Shown: positions 42,779-52,485 of the stretch, piece after piece | Numbering within the stretch: the stretch's first letter is position 1 | Layout: every line of letters begins with the position of its first letter | NCBI GenBank assembly: GCA_900142905.1 | Contig: FSRV01000002.1 | Location: 1,054,001-1,118,000, forward strand | DNA from: Burkholderia sp. GAS332 | Lineage (GTDB): Bacteria > Pseudomonadota > Gammaproteobacteria > Burkholderiales > Burkholderiaceae | Length of the DNA: 64,000 bases | Reading direction: 5' to 3' | The notes under the pieces: generated by a model | What the model saw: the letters and a program-made list of their open reading frames with translations, nothing else | Database searches by the model: none | Told to the model about the DNA's origin: nothing | Program-made: the position numbers and the translations under genes

Positions 42779-44386
42779 ATGCCGATCATCGAATCAAAAC
42801 TGAATCCGCGCTCGGACGACTTCCGCACCAATGCGGCGGCGCTCGAAGCGCTGGTCGCCGATCTTCGCGCGAAGATCGAGAAACTCGCGCTGGGCGGCGG
42901 GCAAGCGGCGCGCGATAAACACACGGGCCGCGGCAAACTGCTGCCGCGTGAGCGCATCGAGAAACTGCTCGATCCAGGCACGCCGTTTCTCGAGTTCTCG
43001 CAACTCGCGGCCTATGGCATGTACCACAACGACGCGCCGGGCGCGGGTGTCATCACCGGCATTGGCCGCATCGCGGGGCAGGAGTGCGTGATCGTCTGCA
43101 ACGACGCGACGGTCAAGGGCGGGACTTACTATCCGGTCACCGTCAAAAAGCACGTGCGGGCGCAGGAAATCGCCGCCGAAAATCATTTGCCGTGCGTCTA
43201 CCTCGTCGACTCGGGCGGTGCGAATCTGCCGAATCAGGACGATGTGTTCCCCGATCGCGATCACTTCGGCCGCATCTTCTTTAATCAGGCCAATCTGTCC
43301 GCGGCAGGCATTCCGCAAATCGCCGTCGTGATGGGCTCGTGCACGGCAGGCGGCGCCTACGTGCCGGCCATGAGCGATGAGTCGATCATCGTCAAGAATC
43401 AGGGGACGATTTTCCTCGGCGGCCCGCCGCTCGTCAAAGCCGCAACGGGTGAAGTGGTGAGCGCGGAAGACCTCGGCGGCGGCGACGTGCATACGCGCTT
43501 GTCGGGCGTGGTCGATCATCTCGCGCAGAACGATGCGCATGCGTTGGGCATTGCGCGCAGCATCGTCGGCAATCTGAATCGCACGAAGCAGGTGCCGGTG
43601 GCGTTGCAGGAACCGAAGCCGCCGCGCTATGACGTGAAGAGCATGTATGGCGTGATTCCCGTCGATACGCGCAAGCCGTTCGATATTCGCGAGGTGATCG
43701 CGCGCATCGTCGACGATTCCGCTTTCGACGAATTCAAGGCCCGCTACGGTACGACGCTCGTGTGTGGCTTCGCGCATATCTGGGGGCATCCGGTCGGCAT
43801 CATCGCGAACAATGGCATCCTGTTTTCGGAGTCGGCGCTCAAGGGCGCGCACTTCATCGAACTGTGCTGCCAGCGCAAGATTCCGCTGGTGTTCCTGCAG
43901 AACATCACGGGCTTCATGGTGGGCCGCAAGTACGAAAACGAAGGCATCGCGCGTAACGGCGCGAAGATGGTGACGGCCGTGGCCACGGCGAAGGTGCCGA
44001 AGTTCACGGTGATCATCGGCGGTTCGTTCGGGGCCGGCAACTATGGCATGTGCGGCCGCGCGTATTCGCCGCGCTTCCTGTGGATGTGGCCGAACGCGCG
44101 CATTTCGGTGATGGGCGGCGAGCAGGCGGCGTCGGTGCTGGCCACGGTCAAGCGCGACGGCATCGAAGGCAAGGGTGGTGCGTGGAGCGCCGAGGAGGAA
44201 GAGGCGTTCAAGCAGCCGATCCGCGATCAATACGAGCACCAGGGCCACCCGTATTACGCGAGCGCGCGTCTGTGGGACGACGGTGTGATCGACCCTGCGC
44301 AAACCCGCGACGTGCTCGGCCTCGGCCTCTCGGCGACGATGAACGCGCCGATCGAAGACACGCGTTTCGGCGTGTTCAGAATGTGA
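42779..44386 (+). CDS. liuB: Methylcrotonoyl-CoA carboxylase, carboxyltransferase (beta) subunit
   Basis: Biotin-dependent carboxyltransferase subunit of 535 aa. With LiuD it carboxylates 3-methylcrotonyl-CoA to 3-methylglutaconyl-CoA. The N-terminal half binds the acyl-CoA ([36 protein letters not shown]) and the C-terminal half carries the biotin-facing pocket ([34 protein letters not shown]). Length and the NLPNQ motif fit methylcrotonyl-CoA, not propionyl-CoA, carboxylase. It starts 18 bp after the repeat array, with GGAGAAG upstream. Confidence 0.93.
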   Translation: MPIIESKLNPRSDDFRTNAAALEALVADLRAKIEKLALGGGQAARDKHTGRGKLLPRERIEKLLDPGTPFLEFSQLAAYGMYHNDAPGAGVITGIGRIAGQECVIVCNDATVKGGTYYPVTVKKHVRAQEIAAENHLPCVYLVDSGGANLPNQDDVFPDRDHFGRIFFNQANLSAAGIPQIAVVMGSCTAGGAYVPAMSDESIIVKNQGTIFLGGPPLVKAATGEVVSAEDLGGGDVHTRLSGVVDHLAQNDAHALGIARSIVGNLNRTKQVPVALQEPKPPRYDVKSMYGVIPVDTRKPFDIREVIARIVDDSAFDEFKARYGTTLVCGFAHIWGHPVGIIANNGILFSESALKGAHFIELCCQRKIPLVFLQNITGFMVGRKYENEGIARNGAKMVTAVATAKVPKFTVIIGGSFGAGNYGMCGRAYSPRFLWMWPNARISVMGGEQAASVLATVKRDGIEGKGGAWSAEEEEAFKQPIRDQYEHQGHPYYASARLWDDGVIDPAQTRDVLGLGLSATMNAPIEDTRFGVFRM

Positions 44387-44414
44387 CAGCGCGCTACGCG
44401 CAGGAGCTGCAACG

Positions 44415-45200
44415 ATGCAACACGAAACGCTGACTGTTTCTCTCGCGGGTCAGATCGCCACGGTCACGCTGAATCGGCCGGACGTGCGCAACGCGTTCAA
44501 CGAAACGATGATTGCCGAACTGACGTCGGCTTTCACCGCCTTGAACACGCACGACGACGTGCGCGCGGTCGTGCTCGCCGCGAACGGCAAGGCGTTCTGC
44601 GCGGGCGCCGATCTGAACTGGATGAAGAAGATGGCCGGCTACTCGGCCGAGGAGAACTTTGACGACGCGATGCTGCTCGCGAACATGCTGTCGTCGATCT
44701 ATCGCTGCAACAAACCGGTGATCGCGCGTGTGAACGGCGACGCGTACGCGGGCGGCATGGGTTTGATCTCGGCGTGCGATATCGTCGTGGCGGTGGACAG
44801 TGCGCGTTTTTGCCTCTCGGAGGCGCGTCTCGGTTTGATCCCTGCGACCATTGCGCCGTATGTGATCCGCGCGTTGGGCGAGCAGGCGTCGCGGCGCTAC
44901 TTCACGACCGCCGAGCAGTTCGATTGCGCGACGGCGTTGCGCCTCGGCCTTGTCAGTGAAGCGGTCAGCGCGGAGCAACTCGACGCGACCGTGCAGCAGA
45001 TCGCCGAAACGCTCTGCGCAAACGGTCCGCAAGCCGTGCGTGCCTGCAAGCAGCTCGTGCAGGACATCGCCGGTCACGCGTTGAACGAGGCCATGATCGA
45101 AGATACTGCGGTGCGCATTGCCCGCACGCGAGCCGGTGCGGAAGGCCGTGAAGGCGTCGCGTCGTTCCTCGACAAGCGCACGCCGTCCTGGCGCGATTGA
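44415..45200 (+). CDS. liuC: Methylglutaconyl-CoA hydratase
   Basis: Crotonase-family hydratase of 261 aa that forms HMG-CoA from 3-methylglutaconyl-CoA. The two oxyanion loops are visible: AANGKAFCAGADLNWMKKM and NGDAYAGGMGLISACDIV. A catalytic Glu is kept in LSEARLGLIP. The start (MQHETLTVSLAGQ) follows AGGAG by eight bases. It lies 28 bp after liuB and 131 bp before liuD, and its function is set largely by this neighbourhood. Confidence 0.9.
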   Translation: MQHETLTVSLAGQIATVTLNRPDVRNAFNETMIAELTSAFTALNTHDDVRAVVLAANGKAFCAGADLNWMKKMAGYSAEENFDDAMLLANMLSSIYRCNKPVIARVNGDAYAGGMGLISACDIVVAVDSARFCLSEARLGLIPATIAPYVIRALGEQASRRYFTTAEQFDCATALRLGLVSEAVSAEQLDATVQQIAETLCANGPQAVRACKQLVQDIAGHALNEAMIEDTAVRIARTRAGAEGREGVASFLDKRTPSWRD

Positions 45201-45331
45201 CATGCCGTTGAAACGTCACTGAAACATAACTGAAGCGCACCTGAAGCGCGGGCAAGTCCCCACTCCGGGGTGCTGCCCGGCCTTCGCCAGAACAACACAG
45301 CCCCGAACGGGACACTTCACCGAGACACCTC

Positions 45332-47368
45332 ATGTTCAATAAGATCCTGATTGCCAACCGCGGCGAGATTGCCTGCCGGGTCGCCGCGACCTGCAAGCGG
45401 CTCGGTATCGCGAGCGTGGCCGTGTATTCCGATGCGGACGCCAACGCGAAACACGTGGCCGCCTGTGACGAGGCGGTGCATATCGGCGGATCGACCGCGG
45501 CGGAAAGCTATCTGCGCGTCGAACGCATTATCGAAGCCGCGCGTGCGACCGGCGCACAAGCGGTGCATCCAGGTTACGGTTTCCTGTCGGAAAACGAAGA
45601 CTTTGCGCATGCCTGCGAAGCGGCCGGCATCGTCTTCATCGGACCGCCGGTCGAAGCGATCGCCGCGATGGGTTCGAAGGCGGCCGCGAAAGCGCTGATG
45701 CATGCGGCTGCTGTGCCGCTCGTGCCGGGTTATCACGGCGACGACCAGGATCCGCAATTGCTGCATCGCGAAGCCGATGCGATCGGTTATCCGGTCTTGC
45801 TGAAGGCGAGTGCGGGGGGCGGCGGCAAAGGCATGCGCGTCGTCGAGCGCACGGAAGATTTCACGGCGGCATTGGCATCGTGCAAACGCGAAGCGGCCAG
45901 CAGTTTCGGCAACGATCGCGTGCTGATCGAAAAGTATCTGACGCGGCCGCGTCACGTGGAAGTGCAGGTGTTCGCGGACCGTCACGGCGGCGCGGTGTAT
46001 CTGTTCGACCGCGACTGCTCGGTGCAGCGGCGGCACCAGAAGGTGCTGGAAGAAGCGCCGGCGCCGGGCTTGTCCGCGGAAATCAAACGCGAGATGGGCG
46101 AAGCGGCCGTGGCCGCCGCGCGTGCGGTGAATTACGTCGGTGCGGGCACGGTCGAGTTCATCATGACCAGCACGGGCGATTTCTACTTCATGGAGATGAA
46201 CACGCGCCTCCAGGTCGAGCATCCGGTCACGGAAATGGTGACGGGGCAGGACCTGGTGGAATGGCAACTGCGCGTCGCAGCGGACGAACCGCTGCCGCTC
46301 ACGCAGCAAGAGCTGAAAATCGATGGCCACGCGATCGAAGCGCGTATTTACGCCGAACATCCGGCACGCGGCTTCCTCCCGTCGACGGGCACGCTCAAGC
46401 ATCTGCGCATGCCGGAAGGCGTTGAATTCACCATCAGCGCGGCAGGCGCGGGCGACTCGGATCGCAAAGCGCCGGTACGCATCGACAGCGGCGTGCGCGA
46501 GGGCGACACCATCACGCCGTTCTACGATCCGATGATTGCCAAGCTGATCGTCCACGGTGCGACGCGCGAAGAGGCGCTCGCGCGTATGAATCGCGCGCTG
46601 CGTGCCTGCGAAGTGGTCGGTCCGCACACCAACGTCGAGTTCCTGCAACGCATCGTCACGAGCGAGCCGTTCGCGACCGGCGATCTCGATACGGGGTTGA
46701 TCGAGCGTCATCACGATGCCTTGTTCGCGCCCGTCAAGAAACCCTTCAAGGAAGCCCTGGCGCTCGCCTGCGCCGCGTTGCTGACGCGCGAAGGCGGCAC
46801 CGCGCACGGCGCGTCGCCGTGGGATGCGCTATCGCACTGGCGCCTGAACAGCGGCTATACGCAGACACTCGGCTGGCGCACTATCGACAACAGTGACAAC
46901 GAAAGCGTTTTCCCGGTCACGTTTGCGCGCGACGGCGCCACCCAAACGCTCGAACACGACGGCGTGCGCGAGGACTTCACGTGGTCGGCCGGCACAGGCC
47001 AGCATGAATACCGCGCGACGATCGGCGATGCGCGGGTAACAGGGCGCGTTTTTATCGACGGCGATACGTTCCACGTGTTCTGCCTCGGCGAGGCGCTGGC
47101 ATTCGAGTGGCAGAACCTGCTCGCGCATGCCGCGGATGCTGAAGGCGGCGAAGGCCGTTTGACCGCGCCGATGCCGGGCAAGGTGATCGCGGTGCTGGTC
47201 GAACCGGGCGCGGTGGTGGAGAAGGGCACGCCGCTGATCGTGATGGAAGCGATGAAGATGGAGCACACGATCGGCGCGCCGGCGGCAGGCACGGTGAAGG
47301 AAGTGCTGTATGCGGTCGGCGATCAGGTCGCCGATGGGGCGCAGCTTCTCGTGCTGGATGTGGGGTAA
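45332..47368 (+). CDS. liuD: Methylcrotonoyl-CoA carboxylase, biotin-containing (alpha) subunit
   Basis: Biotin carboxylase plus biotin carrier of 678 aa. The biotin carboxylase part (about 1-450) shows KILIANRGEIACRV, the ATP-grasp loop KASAGGGGKGMRVV, FDRDCSVQRRHQKVLEEAPA and the active-site MEMNTRLQVEHPVTE. A linker of about 120 residues follows, and the biotinyl domain at the C-terminus has the lysine in VMEAMKMEHT (about residue 642). It ends the liu run; an HMG-CoA lyase gene (liuE) is not in the window, so that step must be encoded elsewhere. The next gene is convergent, 9 bp between stops. Confidence 0.93.
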   Translation: MFNKILIANRGEIACRVAATCKRLGIASVAVYSDADANAKHVAACDEAVHIGGSTAAESYLRVERIIEAARATGAQAVHPGYGFLSENEDFAHACEAAGIVFIGPPVEAIAAMGSKAAAKALMHAAAVPLVPGYHGDDQDPQLLHREADAIGYPVLLKASAGGGGKGMRVVERTEDFTAALASCKREAASSFGNDRVLIEKYLTRPRHVEVQVFADRHGGAVYLFDRDCSVQRRHQKVLEEAPAPGLSAEIKREMGEAAVAAARAVNYVGAGTVEFIMTSTGDFYFMEMNTRLQVEHPVTEMVTGQDLVEWQLRVAADEPLPLTQQELKIDGHAIEARIYAEHPARGFLPSTGTLKHLRMPEGVEFTISAAGAGDSDRKAPVRIDSGVREGDTITPFYDPMIAKLIVHGATREEALARMNRALRACEVVGPHTNVEFLQRIVTSEPFATGDLDTGLIERHHDALFAPVKKPFKEALALACAALLTREGGTAHGASPWDALSHWRLNSGYTQTLGWRTIDNSDNESVFPVTFARDGATQTLEHDGVREDFTWSAGTGQHEYRATIGDARVTGRVFIDGDTFHVFCLGEALAFEWQNLLAHAADAEGGEGRLTAPMPGKVIAVLVEPGAVVEKGTPLIVMEAMKMEHTIGAPAAGTVKEVLYAVGDQVADGAQLLVLDVG

Positions 47369-47377
47369 CCGCGGGAT

Positions 47378-48169
47378 TCAAGCGAGGCGCGCGTAGCCGG
47401 TGGCGCGCGCTTCGTTTTCGAGTTGCTCGATCCGTTGGTAGTCCGTGAGCGGCAACGCCGAAAAGCCTTTCAAACGCAGGCGTTTGGCCCGCTCAGGCTG
47501 GGCAAGGTGCGCTTCGTTCAGTGCCTCGCGCAGCGTCTCGATCGTCGCGGCCGGCACGTTGTGGGAGGCGATCAAAGGCAAACCCGGCGATGCTGCCGTC
47601 ACACCGATTTGCCGAACCCTACGCGCCAGTTCCGGCAATTCATCGCAGACAAACGCGAACGTCACGCAGTCGATCGCGGCGACGTCCGCACGATTGTCGA
47701 CCACCGCTCGCAATGAGCCAAGATGGGAACCGGTGCGCAGAACCGCGCTGAAGAATGCGCCGTCGCGCGCAAGCGGCGCCACCGCGTGGCGAAACACATT
47801 CATGCCGCTATTCGAGTCGTCCTGATTGTAGGCGGCGCGGGTGCCACGGCACGCCGCGAGCGAGTCGAACTGAGCCTCCGCCCGCGTGACCAGCACGCTC
47901 GAATAATCCGCGCCTTCGCAACCCGGCGCGTCGAATCGCGGCGTGGCGATCAGCTGAACCTGCTCGTTTAAACCGTGCATCAAGGGGTAGCCACAGGTCT
48001 GCGAGAGCAGTACGTTGGGGCGCCGCCAGAAGCCATGCAGTTCCTCGTCGGGTTCGACGATGCGGCACGCCGGCTTGACCCTGCGCAGGACGTCGTCCAG
48101 CCACTCGCCCCACGCGGTGGCGAGCGCGGGCGTCACGTTGTACATCGGCAGGGCGGCGATCCAGGTCAT
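47378..48169 (-). CDS. PhnD-like solute-binding domain protein without signal peptide
   Basis: Protein of 263 aa related to phosphate/phosphonate ABC binding proteins of the PhnD class (YSSVLVTRAEAQFDSLAACRGTRAAYNQDDSNSGMNVFRH is typical; key part RAAYNQDDSNSGM). It starts MTWIAALPMYNVTPA, with no signal peptide, lipobox or nearby permease or ATPase genes. It is therefore probably not part of a standard importer; a cytoplasmic ligand-binding or enzymatic role is possible. The small gene upstream ends 19 bp before this ATG on the same strand, if read as 48467-48189, so the two may be co-transcribed. Confidence 0.7.
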   Translation of the reverse strand: MTWIAALPMYNVTPALATAWGEWLDDVLRRVKPACRIVEPDEELHGFWRRPNVLLSQTCGYPLMHGLNEQVQLIATPRFDAPGCEGADYSSVLVTRAEAQFDSLAACRGTRAAYNQDDSNSGMNVFRHAVAPLARDGAFFSAVLRTGSHLGSLRAVVDNRADVAAIDCVTFAFVCDELPELARRVRQIGVTAASPGLPLIASHNVPAATIETLREALNEAHLAQPERAKRLRLKGFSALPLTDYQRIEQLENEARATGYARLA

Positions 48170-48188
48170 GGACGCGATTCTGGCATAC

Positions 48189-48467
48189 CTAATGTCTGAC
48201 CATTCGGAATTCGTCCAGACCCAAGCGCACCGGCTCGGTCTGTTTGAACGGCCATTTACATTCCACCACCTTCAATATTTCCAGTTGCGAGTCTTCGAAC
48301 GCGACGAGCAAATCCTTGCGCCGCTTGCTGGCGGCCCCGCAATAGGTCATCAGTGCCTCAGCGCTGACCTCGAAGACCTGCACCCGATCGTCAAAACAAA
48401 CCCGGAAGGCGACAGTGGCGCATTCCGTGACACAGGGCCTAAATCCTTCATCGACATATACCGACAT
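48189..48467 (-). CDS. Small conserved protein, DUF1488-like
   Basis: Protein of 92 aa from the ATG at 48467 (MSVYVDEGFRPCVTEC), with a very good ribosome site (GGGAGG, 5 bases upstream). The pattern VAFRVCFDDRVQVFEVSAEALMTY, followed by a helical LVAFEDSQLEILKVVECK, resembles DUF1488 proteins, which have no known function. A longer open frame upstream lacks similarity. It precedes the PhnD-like gene. Confidence 0.6.
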   Translation of the reverse strand: MSVYVDEGFRPCVTECATVAFRVCFDDRVQVFEVSAEALMTYCGAASKRRKDLLVAFEDSQLEILKVVECKWPFKQTEPVRLGLDEFRMVRH

Positions 48468-48650
48468 GACAACCTCCCACCGCACGCCTGAGTGGTCAGC
48501 ATGGCAAGCCGTCGGCTTTCGGTCTGTGGGAAAACCGGCATTCGGTGTGAAAATGCCGGGCACCCGCTTCACCTTGCCGGTTGGAAACGGAACTCACCCG
48601 CGTGGAAGCATGCGTAATCGGATTTTGCACCAGGATGCGGGGTCCGTCAT

Positions 48651-50774
48651 TCAGAGTTCCAGCGACAGGCCGTCCGTCGCGACTGCATGACCGGCAACCG
48701 GGCGCCCCATGCAGATGAGGGCGTGGCCTGCGTCGATGGCGGCGTCCGTGGGTTCTTCGTAAGCGACGCGGCCGTTCACCACGCGCGTGGAGCAGGTTCC
48801 GCATATTCCGGAGCGGCAACTCGACTGCGCGGCGATGCCGCATGCCTCGGCGAATTCGAGCAGCGTGCCGTCCTTTGGCCGCCATTGAACCGTGCGCTGC
48901 GATCGCGCGAACGTCACGGATATGCCAATCCCGTCGCTTTCCGGTACGGTCGCGGGCTGCGTGCCGCGTGCGTCTTCCTGCACCGCCGTGGGGATTGCAG
49001 GCGTGCGCTTGACGGTTGCCGGTCCAAACGCCTCGAAGCGGATTCTGTTATCGGCGACGTTGAGCGCGCGCAATCCTTCATACAGTTCGCGCATGAACGA
49101 TTCGGGACCACACAGATAGAAGTCGTAGTCGTCGAACGGTAGGGCGCGCTTGATTTCAGCCATGCTCACGCGACCGGGCAACGTGCCGGAAGGTGCGTGG
49201 GTGGCCCGGTCGGCGGCGCTGTCGAACAGGTGCATCGAGATCGCCGGGTGGTGCGACGCAAGTTCCTTCAAGTGCGCACCGAACGGCCGATCGCCGTCGC
49301 TTCGCGCGCCATGGAAGAAATACAGTGGCTTGGGCGGCGTATGCGGTTCACGGGTTGCAATGGCGTGATGCAGCATTGCGATCATCGGCGTGATGCCGAT
49401 GCCCGCCGAAATGAACACTGCCGGGCGCGGGCTCGCTGAATCGTAGGTGAATGCGCCGCGCGGTGCCATCGCTTCGACCTGCATGCCGGCGGCGAAGCGT
49501 TCGTGCAGCCAGCTGGAGCCGACTCCGTCGCGCTTCACGGTGATCCGGTACTGCTGCCGGTTGCTCGCGTCGGACAGCGTATAGGTGCGCGTCAGCGGCT
49601 TGTCCAGACCGTCGACCGGCACGCGGATCGGCAAGTACTGGCCGGCCTCGTACGCCGGCAAGGGCGTGCCGCCCGTCGATTCAAAATAGAACGAGCGGAT
49701 CATCGGTGTTTCTTCGTGGACGGCGGCGATCCTGAGCTTCTTCCACGGCGATTCGAGCGGTGGAGCGGGCGGTGAGGCACGTAGTGAATCGGAGGGTGAA
49801 GCGCGCGTCACGAACTGCGGCGCATAGGCGACTTCGGACCAGCGAAACGGTAACGCCTTGCGGCTGCGCCGTACTTCGGTAATGCGAAAGCGCACGAGGC
49901 GCTCGGCCAGCGGGAAATCGGCCAGTTCCGGACCGTCCCAGACGATCTCGGCAAGGGCCGCGACGTACAGCAGGTCACCGCTTGCGAAGTCGACGAACAG
50001 CAAGCCGGCGCGCGGATCGTGGAGCAGATTGCCCAGGGTGTTGAAGAGGCGATTGCCGCTGAAATCGGGCGTTGTCAGCGTGGTGGCGTCGTCAATGCGC
50101 ACGAAGCCCGGCATGCCGCCGCGATGCGACACGTCGGCGCCGCGAGCCGGGCCGGCTTCTTCGGCGACATTGGCGCTGGCGATAAAGAACGTATCCGCGT
50201 TGGCCAGCAAGGCGCGGTCCGCCTCGCTGAGTTGGGCCGCCGTCTCGACGGGTGTCCGCGTGCTGCTTTCGCCGCGCGCGACGAAGGTCGGCGTACGGCT
50301 TTGAATGTATTTTGCGCAGTTGCCGAAGCTTTGCATGACCTCGAGCATGACGGTGTGGCCCTCTACCGAGGACACGACGCCGTTGACGCGATTGCGCCGG
50401 CGTGTCTGCGCTTGCAGTCCCAGGCCACCGATCAGCATGCCGGGCTGCCAGCGGCCCGCCAGTGGATCGCCCGCTAAAACGCCGCCGTCGATCCGCAAGG
50501 TGCGTGCGTCAGGGGACGATACAAAGCCCGGTTCGGCGGCGCGCAGGGTGGCCCATGGTTGGCCGTTTGCATCGATACCACCGAACACCATGAACGGCTG
50601 CTCGGAGAAAAACTGCCGATGCTGATCCGGCATATGTCGACGAATGCCTCGGCGACCGGTCGACTCCGCCTCCTCGGTCACGCCTGCACGCTGCTGTACC
50701 ACGACTTCGCCGGCGTGAAAGGGCGACTCGGCGGCGTCCCAACCGCGCGGCGCGCTGGAAGAAAGGGAAGACAT
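48651..50774 (-). CDS. PNPOx-like / ferredoxin reductase / [2Fe-2S] fusion oxidoreductase
   Basis: Three-part flavoprotein of 707 aa. Residues about 1-330 resemble the pyridoxamine-5'-phosphate-oxidase split barrel (FFSEQPFMVFGGIDANGQPW, LLFVDFASGDLLYVAA). Residues about 345-590 are a ferredoxin-NADP reductase module (YEAGQYLPIRVPV, TRTYTLSDASNR for FAD, ISAGIGITPMIAML and FYLCGPESFM for NAD(P)H). The last 90 residues are a plant-type [2Fe-2S] domain with CRSGICGTC and a fourth Cys in LICMG. It could pass electrons from NAD(P)H through FAD and FeS to the barrel or to an external oxygenase. It is followed on the same strand, 122-bp-plus gap, by small genes; upstream lies a GST gene 38 bp away. 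Substrate unknown. Confidence 0.82.
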   Translation of the reverse strand: MSSLSSSAPRGWDAAESPFHAGEVVVQQRAGVTEEAESTGRRGIRRHMPDQHRQFFSEQPFMVFGGIDANGQPWATLRAAEPGFVSSPDARTLRIDGGVLAGDPLAGRWQPGMLIGGLGLQAQTRRRNRVNGVVSSVEGHTVMLEVMQSFGNCAKYIQSRTPTFVARGESSTRTPVETAAQLSEADRALLANADTFFIASANVAEEAGPARGADVSHRGGMPGFVRIDDATTLTTPDFSGNRLFNTLGNLLHDPRAGLLFVDFASGDLLYVAALAEIVWDGPELADFPLAERLVRFRITEVRRSRKALPFRWSEVAYAPQFVTRASPSDSLRASPPAPPLESPWKKLRIAAVHEETPMIRSFYFESTGGTPLPAYEAGQYLPIRVPVDGLDKPLTRTYTLSDASNRQQYRITVKRDGVGSSWLHERFAAGMQVEAMAPRGAFTYDSASPRPAVFISAGIGITPMIAMLHHAIATREPHTPPKPLYFFHGARSDGDRPFGAHLKELASHHPAISMHLFDSAADRATHAPSGTLPGRVSMAEIKRALPFDDYDFYLCGPESFMRELYEGLRALNVADNRIRFEAFGPATVKRTPAIPTAVQEDARGTQPATVPESDGIGISVTFARSQRTVQWRPKDGTLLEFAEACGIAAQSSCRSGICGTCSTRVVNGRVAYEEPTDAAIDAGHALICMGRPVAGHAVATDGLSLEL

Positions 50775-50812
50775 ATCGGCCTCTGCCGGTTACGGCGTGT
50801 GCGTTGCTCAGG

Positions 50813-51454
50813 TTACGCGGCGACCAGTCCGGCTTTCGTCGCCGGCATCGCAATGAAGCGTGGCAGGGCTTCGACACGACGCAGCCATGCCCGGATGTTC
50901 GGGTACGGCTCGAGCGATATGCCGCCTTCCGGCGCATGCGCGATATACGTGTGCGCGGCGATGTCGGCAATGCTCACACGGTCGCCTGCCGCGAAATCTT
51001 TGTTGGCAAGCTCCGCGTCGAGCACCTCGAACAGCTTCAGGGCAATGTTCTGCGCGGTGTCGAGATGGAGTGGCGCGCCGAATACCGTGACCAGCCGGGC
51101 GGCGCACGGTCCGTAAGCGATCTGCCCGGCCGCGAGCGAGAGCCAGCGTTGCACGGCCGCGGCGCCAAGCGCGTCTTCCGGCAGCCATGAGGCGTCGCCA
51201 TAGCGTTTCGCCAGATAGACGAGGATCGCATTGGAATCGAACAGCACCGTGTCGCCATCTTCGATCGTCGGCACCTGGCCGAACGGATTGAGCTTCAGGT
51301 ATTCCGGGCGGCGATTGTCGCCGGCACGCATGTCCAGTTCGATCACTTCAAACGGCAGATCGAGTATGGTCAGGAACAGCTTGACGCGGTGTCCATGCCC
51401 GGAGAGCAGCGTGGTGTGAAGGCGGATCGGCTGGGCGGGTTTGGCGGCAGACAT
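50813..51454 (-). CDS. Glutathione S-transferase family protein
   Basis: Soluble protein of 213 aa with an N-terminal thioredoxin-like domain (LHTTLLSGHGHRVKLFLTIL, cis-Pro site FGQVPTIEDGDTVLFDSNAI binding glutathione) and a helical C-terminal domain (VSIADIAAHTYIAHAPEGG carrying the N-cap motif). Ser in LLSGHG is the likely catalytic residue. The ATG at 51454 has GGAGC upstream. It is divergent from a LysR gene that probably controls it and the oxidoreductase 38 bp downstream; together they suggest a detoxification role. Confidence 0.87.
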   Translation of the reverse strand: MSAAKPAQPIRLHTTLLSGHGHRVKLFLTILDLPFEVIELDMRAGDNRRPEYLKLNPFGQVPTIEDGDTVLFDSNAILVYLAKRYGDASWLPEDALGAAAVQRWLSLAAGQIAYGPCAARLVTVFGAPLHLDTAQNIALKLFEVLDAELANKDFAAGDRVSIADIAAHTYIAHAPEGGISLEPYPNIRAWLRRVEALPRFIAMPATKAGLVAA

Positions 51455-51582
51455 GGAAAGCTCCTCGATCGGGAAAAGCCGACAACCGTCGACTGGAATG
51501 AAGTAAGCCTACCGATTCGCGGCGCAACGCAGAAGACTGCTAAGCTAGAAAACATAATCAATCGAAGATGGACAATCGGCGA

Positions 51583-52485
51583 ATGGCAGATCTACGGGAT
51601 GTCAATCTGAACCGCCTTGCGATTTTTGTTGCGGTGGTGGAAGCGGGCTCTTTTACCGCGGCCGCGGCGCGTCTCGGACTCACGAAAACCATGGTCAGCA
51701 CGCACATCCAGCGGCTCGAGCGCGAGATTGGCGCGGGCCTGCTGGTCCGAACCACGAGACGGCTCAGCGTGACCGAAAGCGGGCGTGCCTTCTACGAGGC
51801 AAGTTGCAAGATCTTGCTGGCAGCCGAGGACGCGCTATCGGTCGTGGCGGGGGAATCGGCACCGTTGCGAGGCACGCTGCGCGTGAGTTCGCCGATCGAC
51901 TATGGGACCTTGGTCGTGACGCCCGCGCTGGTCGAGATGCGCCGCACGTATCCGGAACTCGACATCGAACTGGTCTGCAACGACCACTATGTGGATCTGA
52001 TCGCGGAGGGGATCGACGTGGCGATCCGTCTGGGGCAACTTGCCGACTCGGGCTACCGGGCGGTGAAGCTCGGCGGCTTCGTCAAATGGATCGTCGCGAG
52101 CCCGGAATTCATCGATACGTGGGGTAAGCCGAAAACGCCGGCTGCGCTCGCGGCCATGCCGCATGTCGCATTGTCTGTGTTGCCGCATCCGTTGATGCTC
52201 GATCTGCAGCGTGCGAAAGGTACGAGACAAAGTGTGCGGTGCGAGGATGTGCTGCTGGTGAATACGGCCGATGCAGCACGTGCGGCGACGCTCGCGGGCG
52301 GTGGATTCGGATTGCTGACTGATTTTTCGATTGCGGCAGACGTGGCGGCGGGGCGGCTGGTCCGCCTGTTGCCTGATTGGGCTGGCAAGCCCAAGGGCAT
52401 CTACGCGGTGTTTCCGCCTACCCGTTATCCGACGTCTAAGGTACGCGCGTTGATTGACGTGATCAGGAGAAGACTTGAGCCGTAA
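51583..52485 (+). CDS. LysR-family regulator
   Basis: Transcription factor of 300 aa (ATG at 51583, MADLRDVNLNRLAIFVAV; an ATG at 51568 would add five residues). The helix-turn-helix reads FTAAAARLGLTKTMVSTHIQRLE, and the effector domain spans about 90-300. It belongs to the group that usually represses or activates a divergent gene, here the GST-oxidoreductase pair across 128 bp. Inducer unknown. Confidence 0.87.
   Translation: MADLRDVNLNRLAIFVAVVEAGSFTAAAARLGLTKTMVSTHIQRLEREIGAGLLVRTTRRLSVTESGRAFYEASCKILLAAEDALSVVAGESAPLRGTLRVSSPIDYGTLVVTPALVEMRRTYPELDIELVCNDHYVDLIAEGIDVAIRLGQLADSGYRAVKLGGFVKWIVASPEFIDTWGKPKTPAALAAMPHVALSVLPHPLMLDLQRAKGTRQSVRCEDVLLVNTADAARAATLAGGGFGLLTDFSIAADVAAGRLVRLLPDWAGKPKGIYAVFPPTRYPTSKVRALIDVIRRRLEP

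Noticed and set aside
42794..44302. 502-codon minus-strand frame opposite liuB
   Set aside because: Antisense shadow of a strongly conserved carboxyltransferase gene; no recognisable motif.
45317..46807. 496-codon minus-strand frame opposite liuD
   Set aside because: Antisense shadow of the biotin carboxylase domain.
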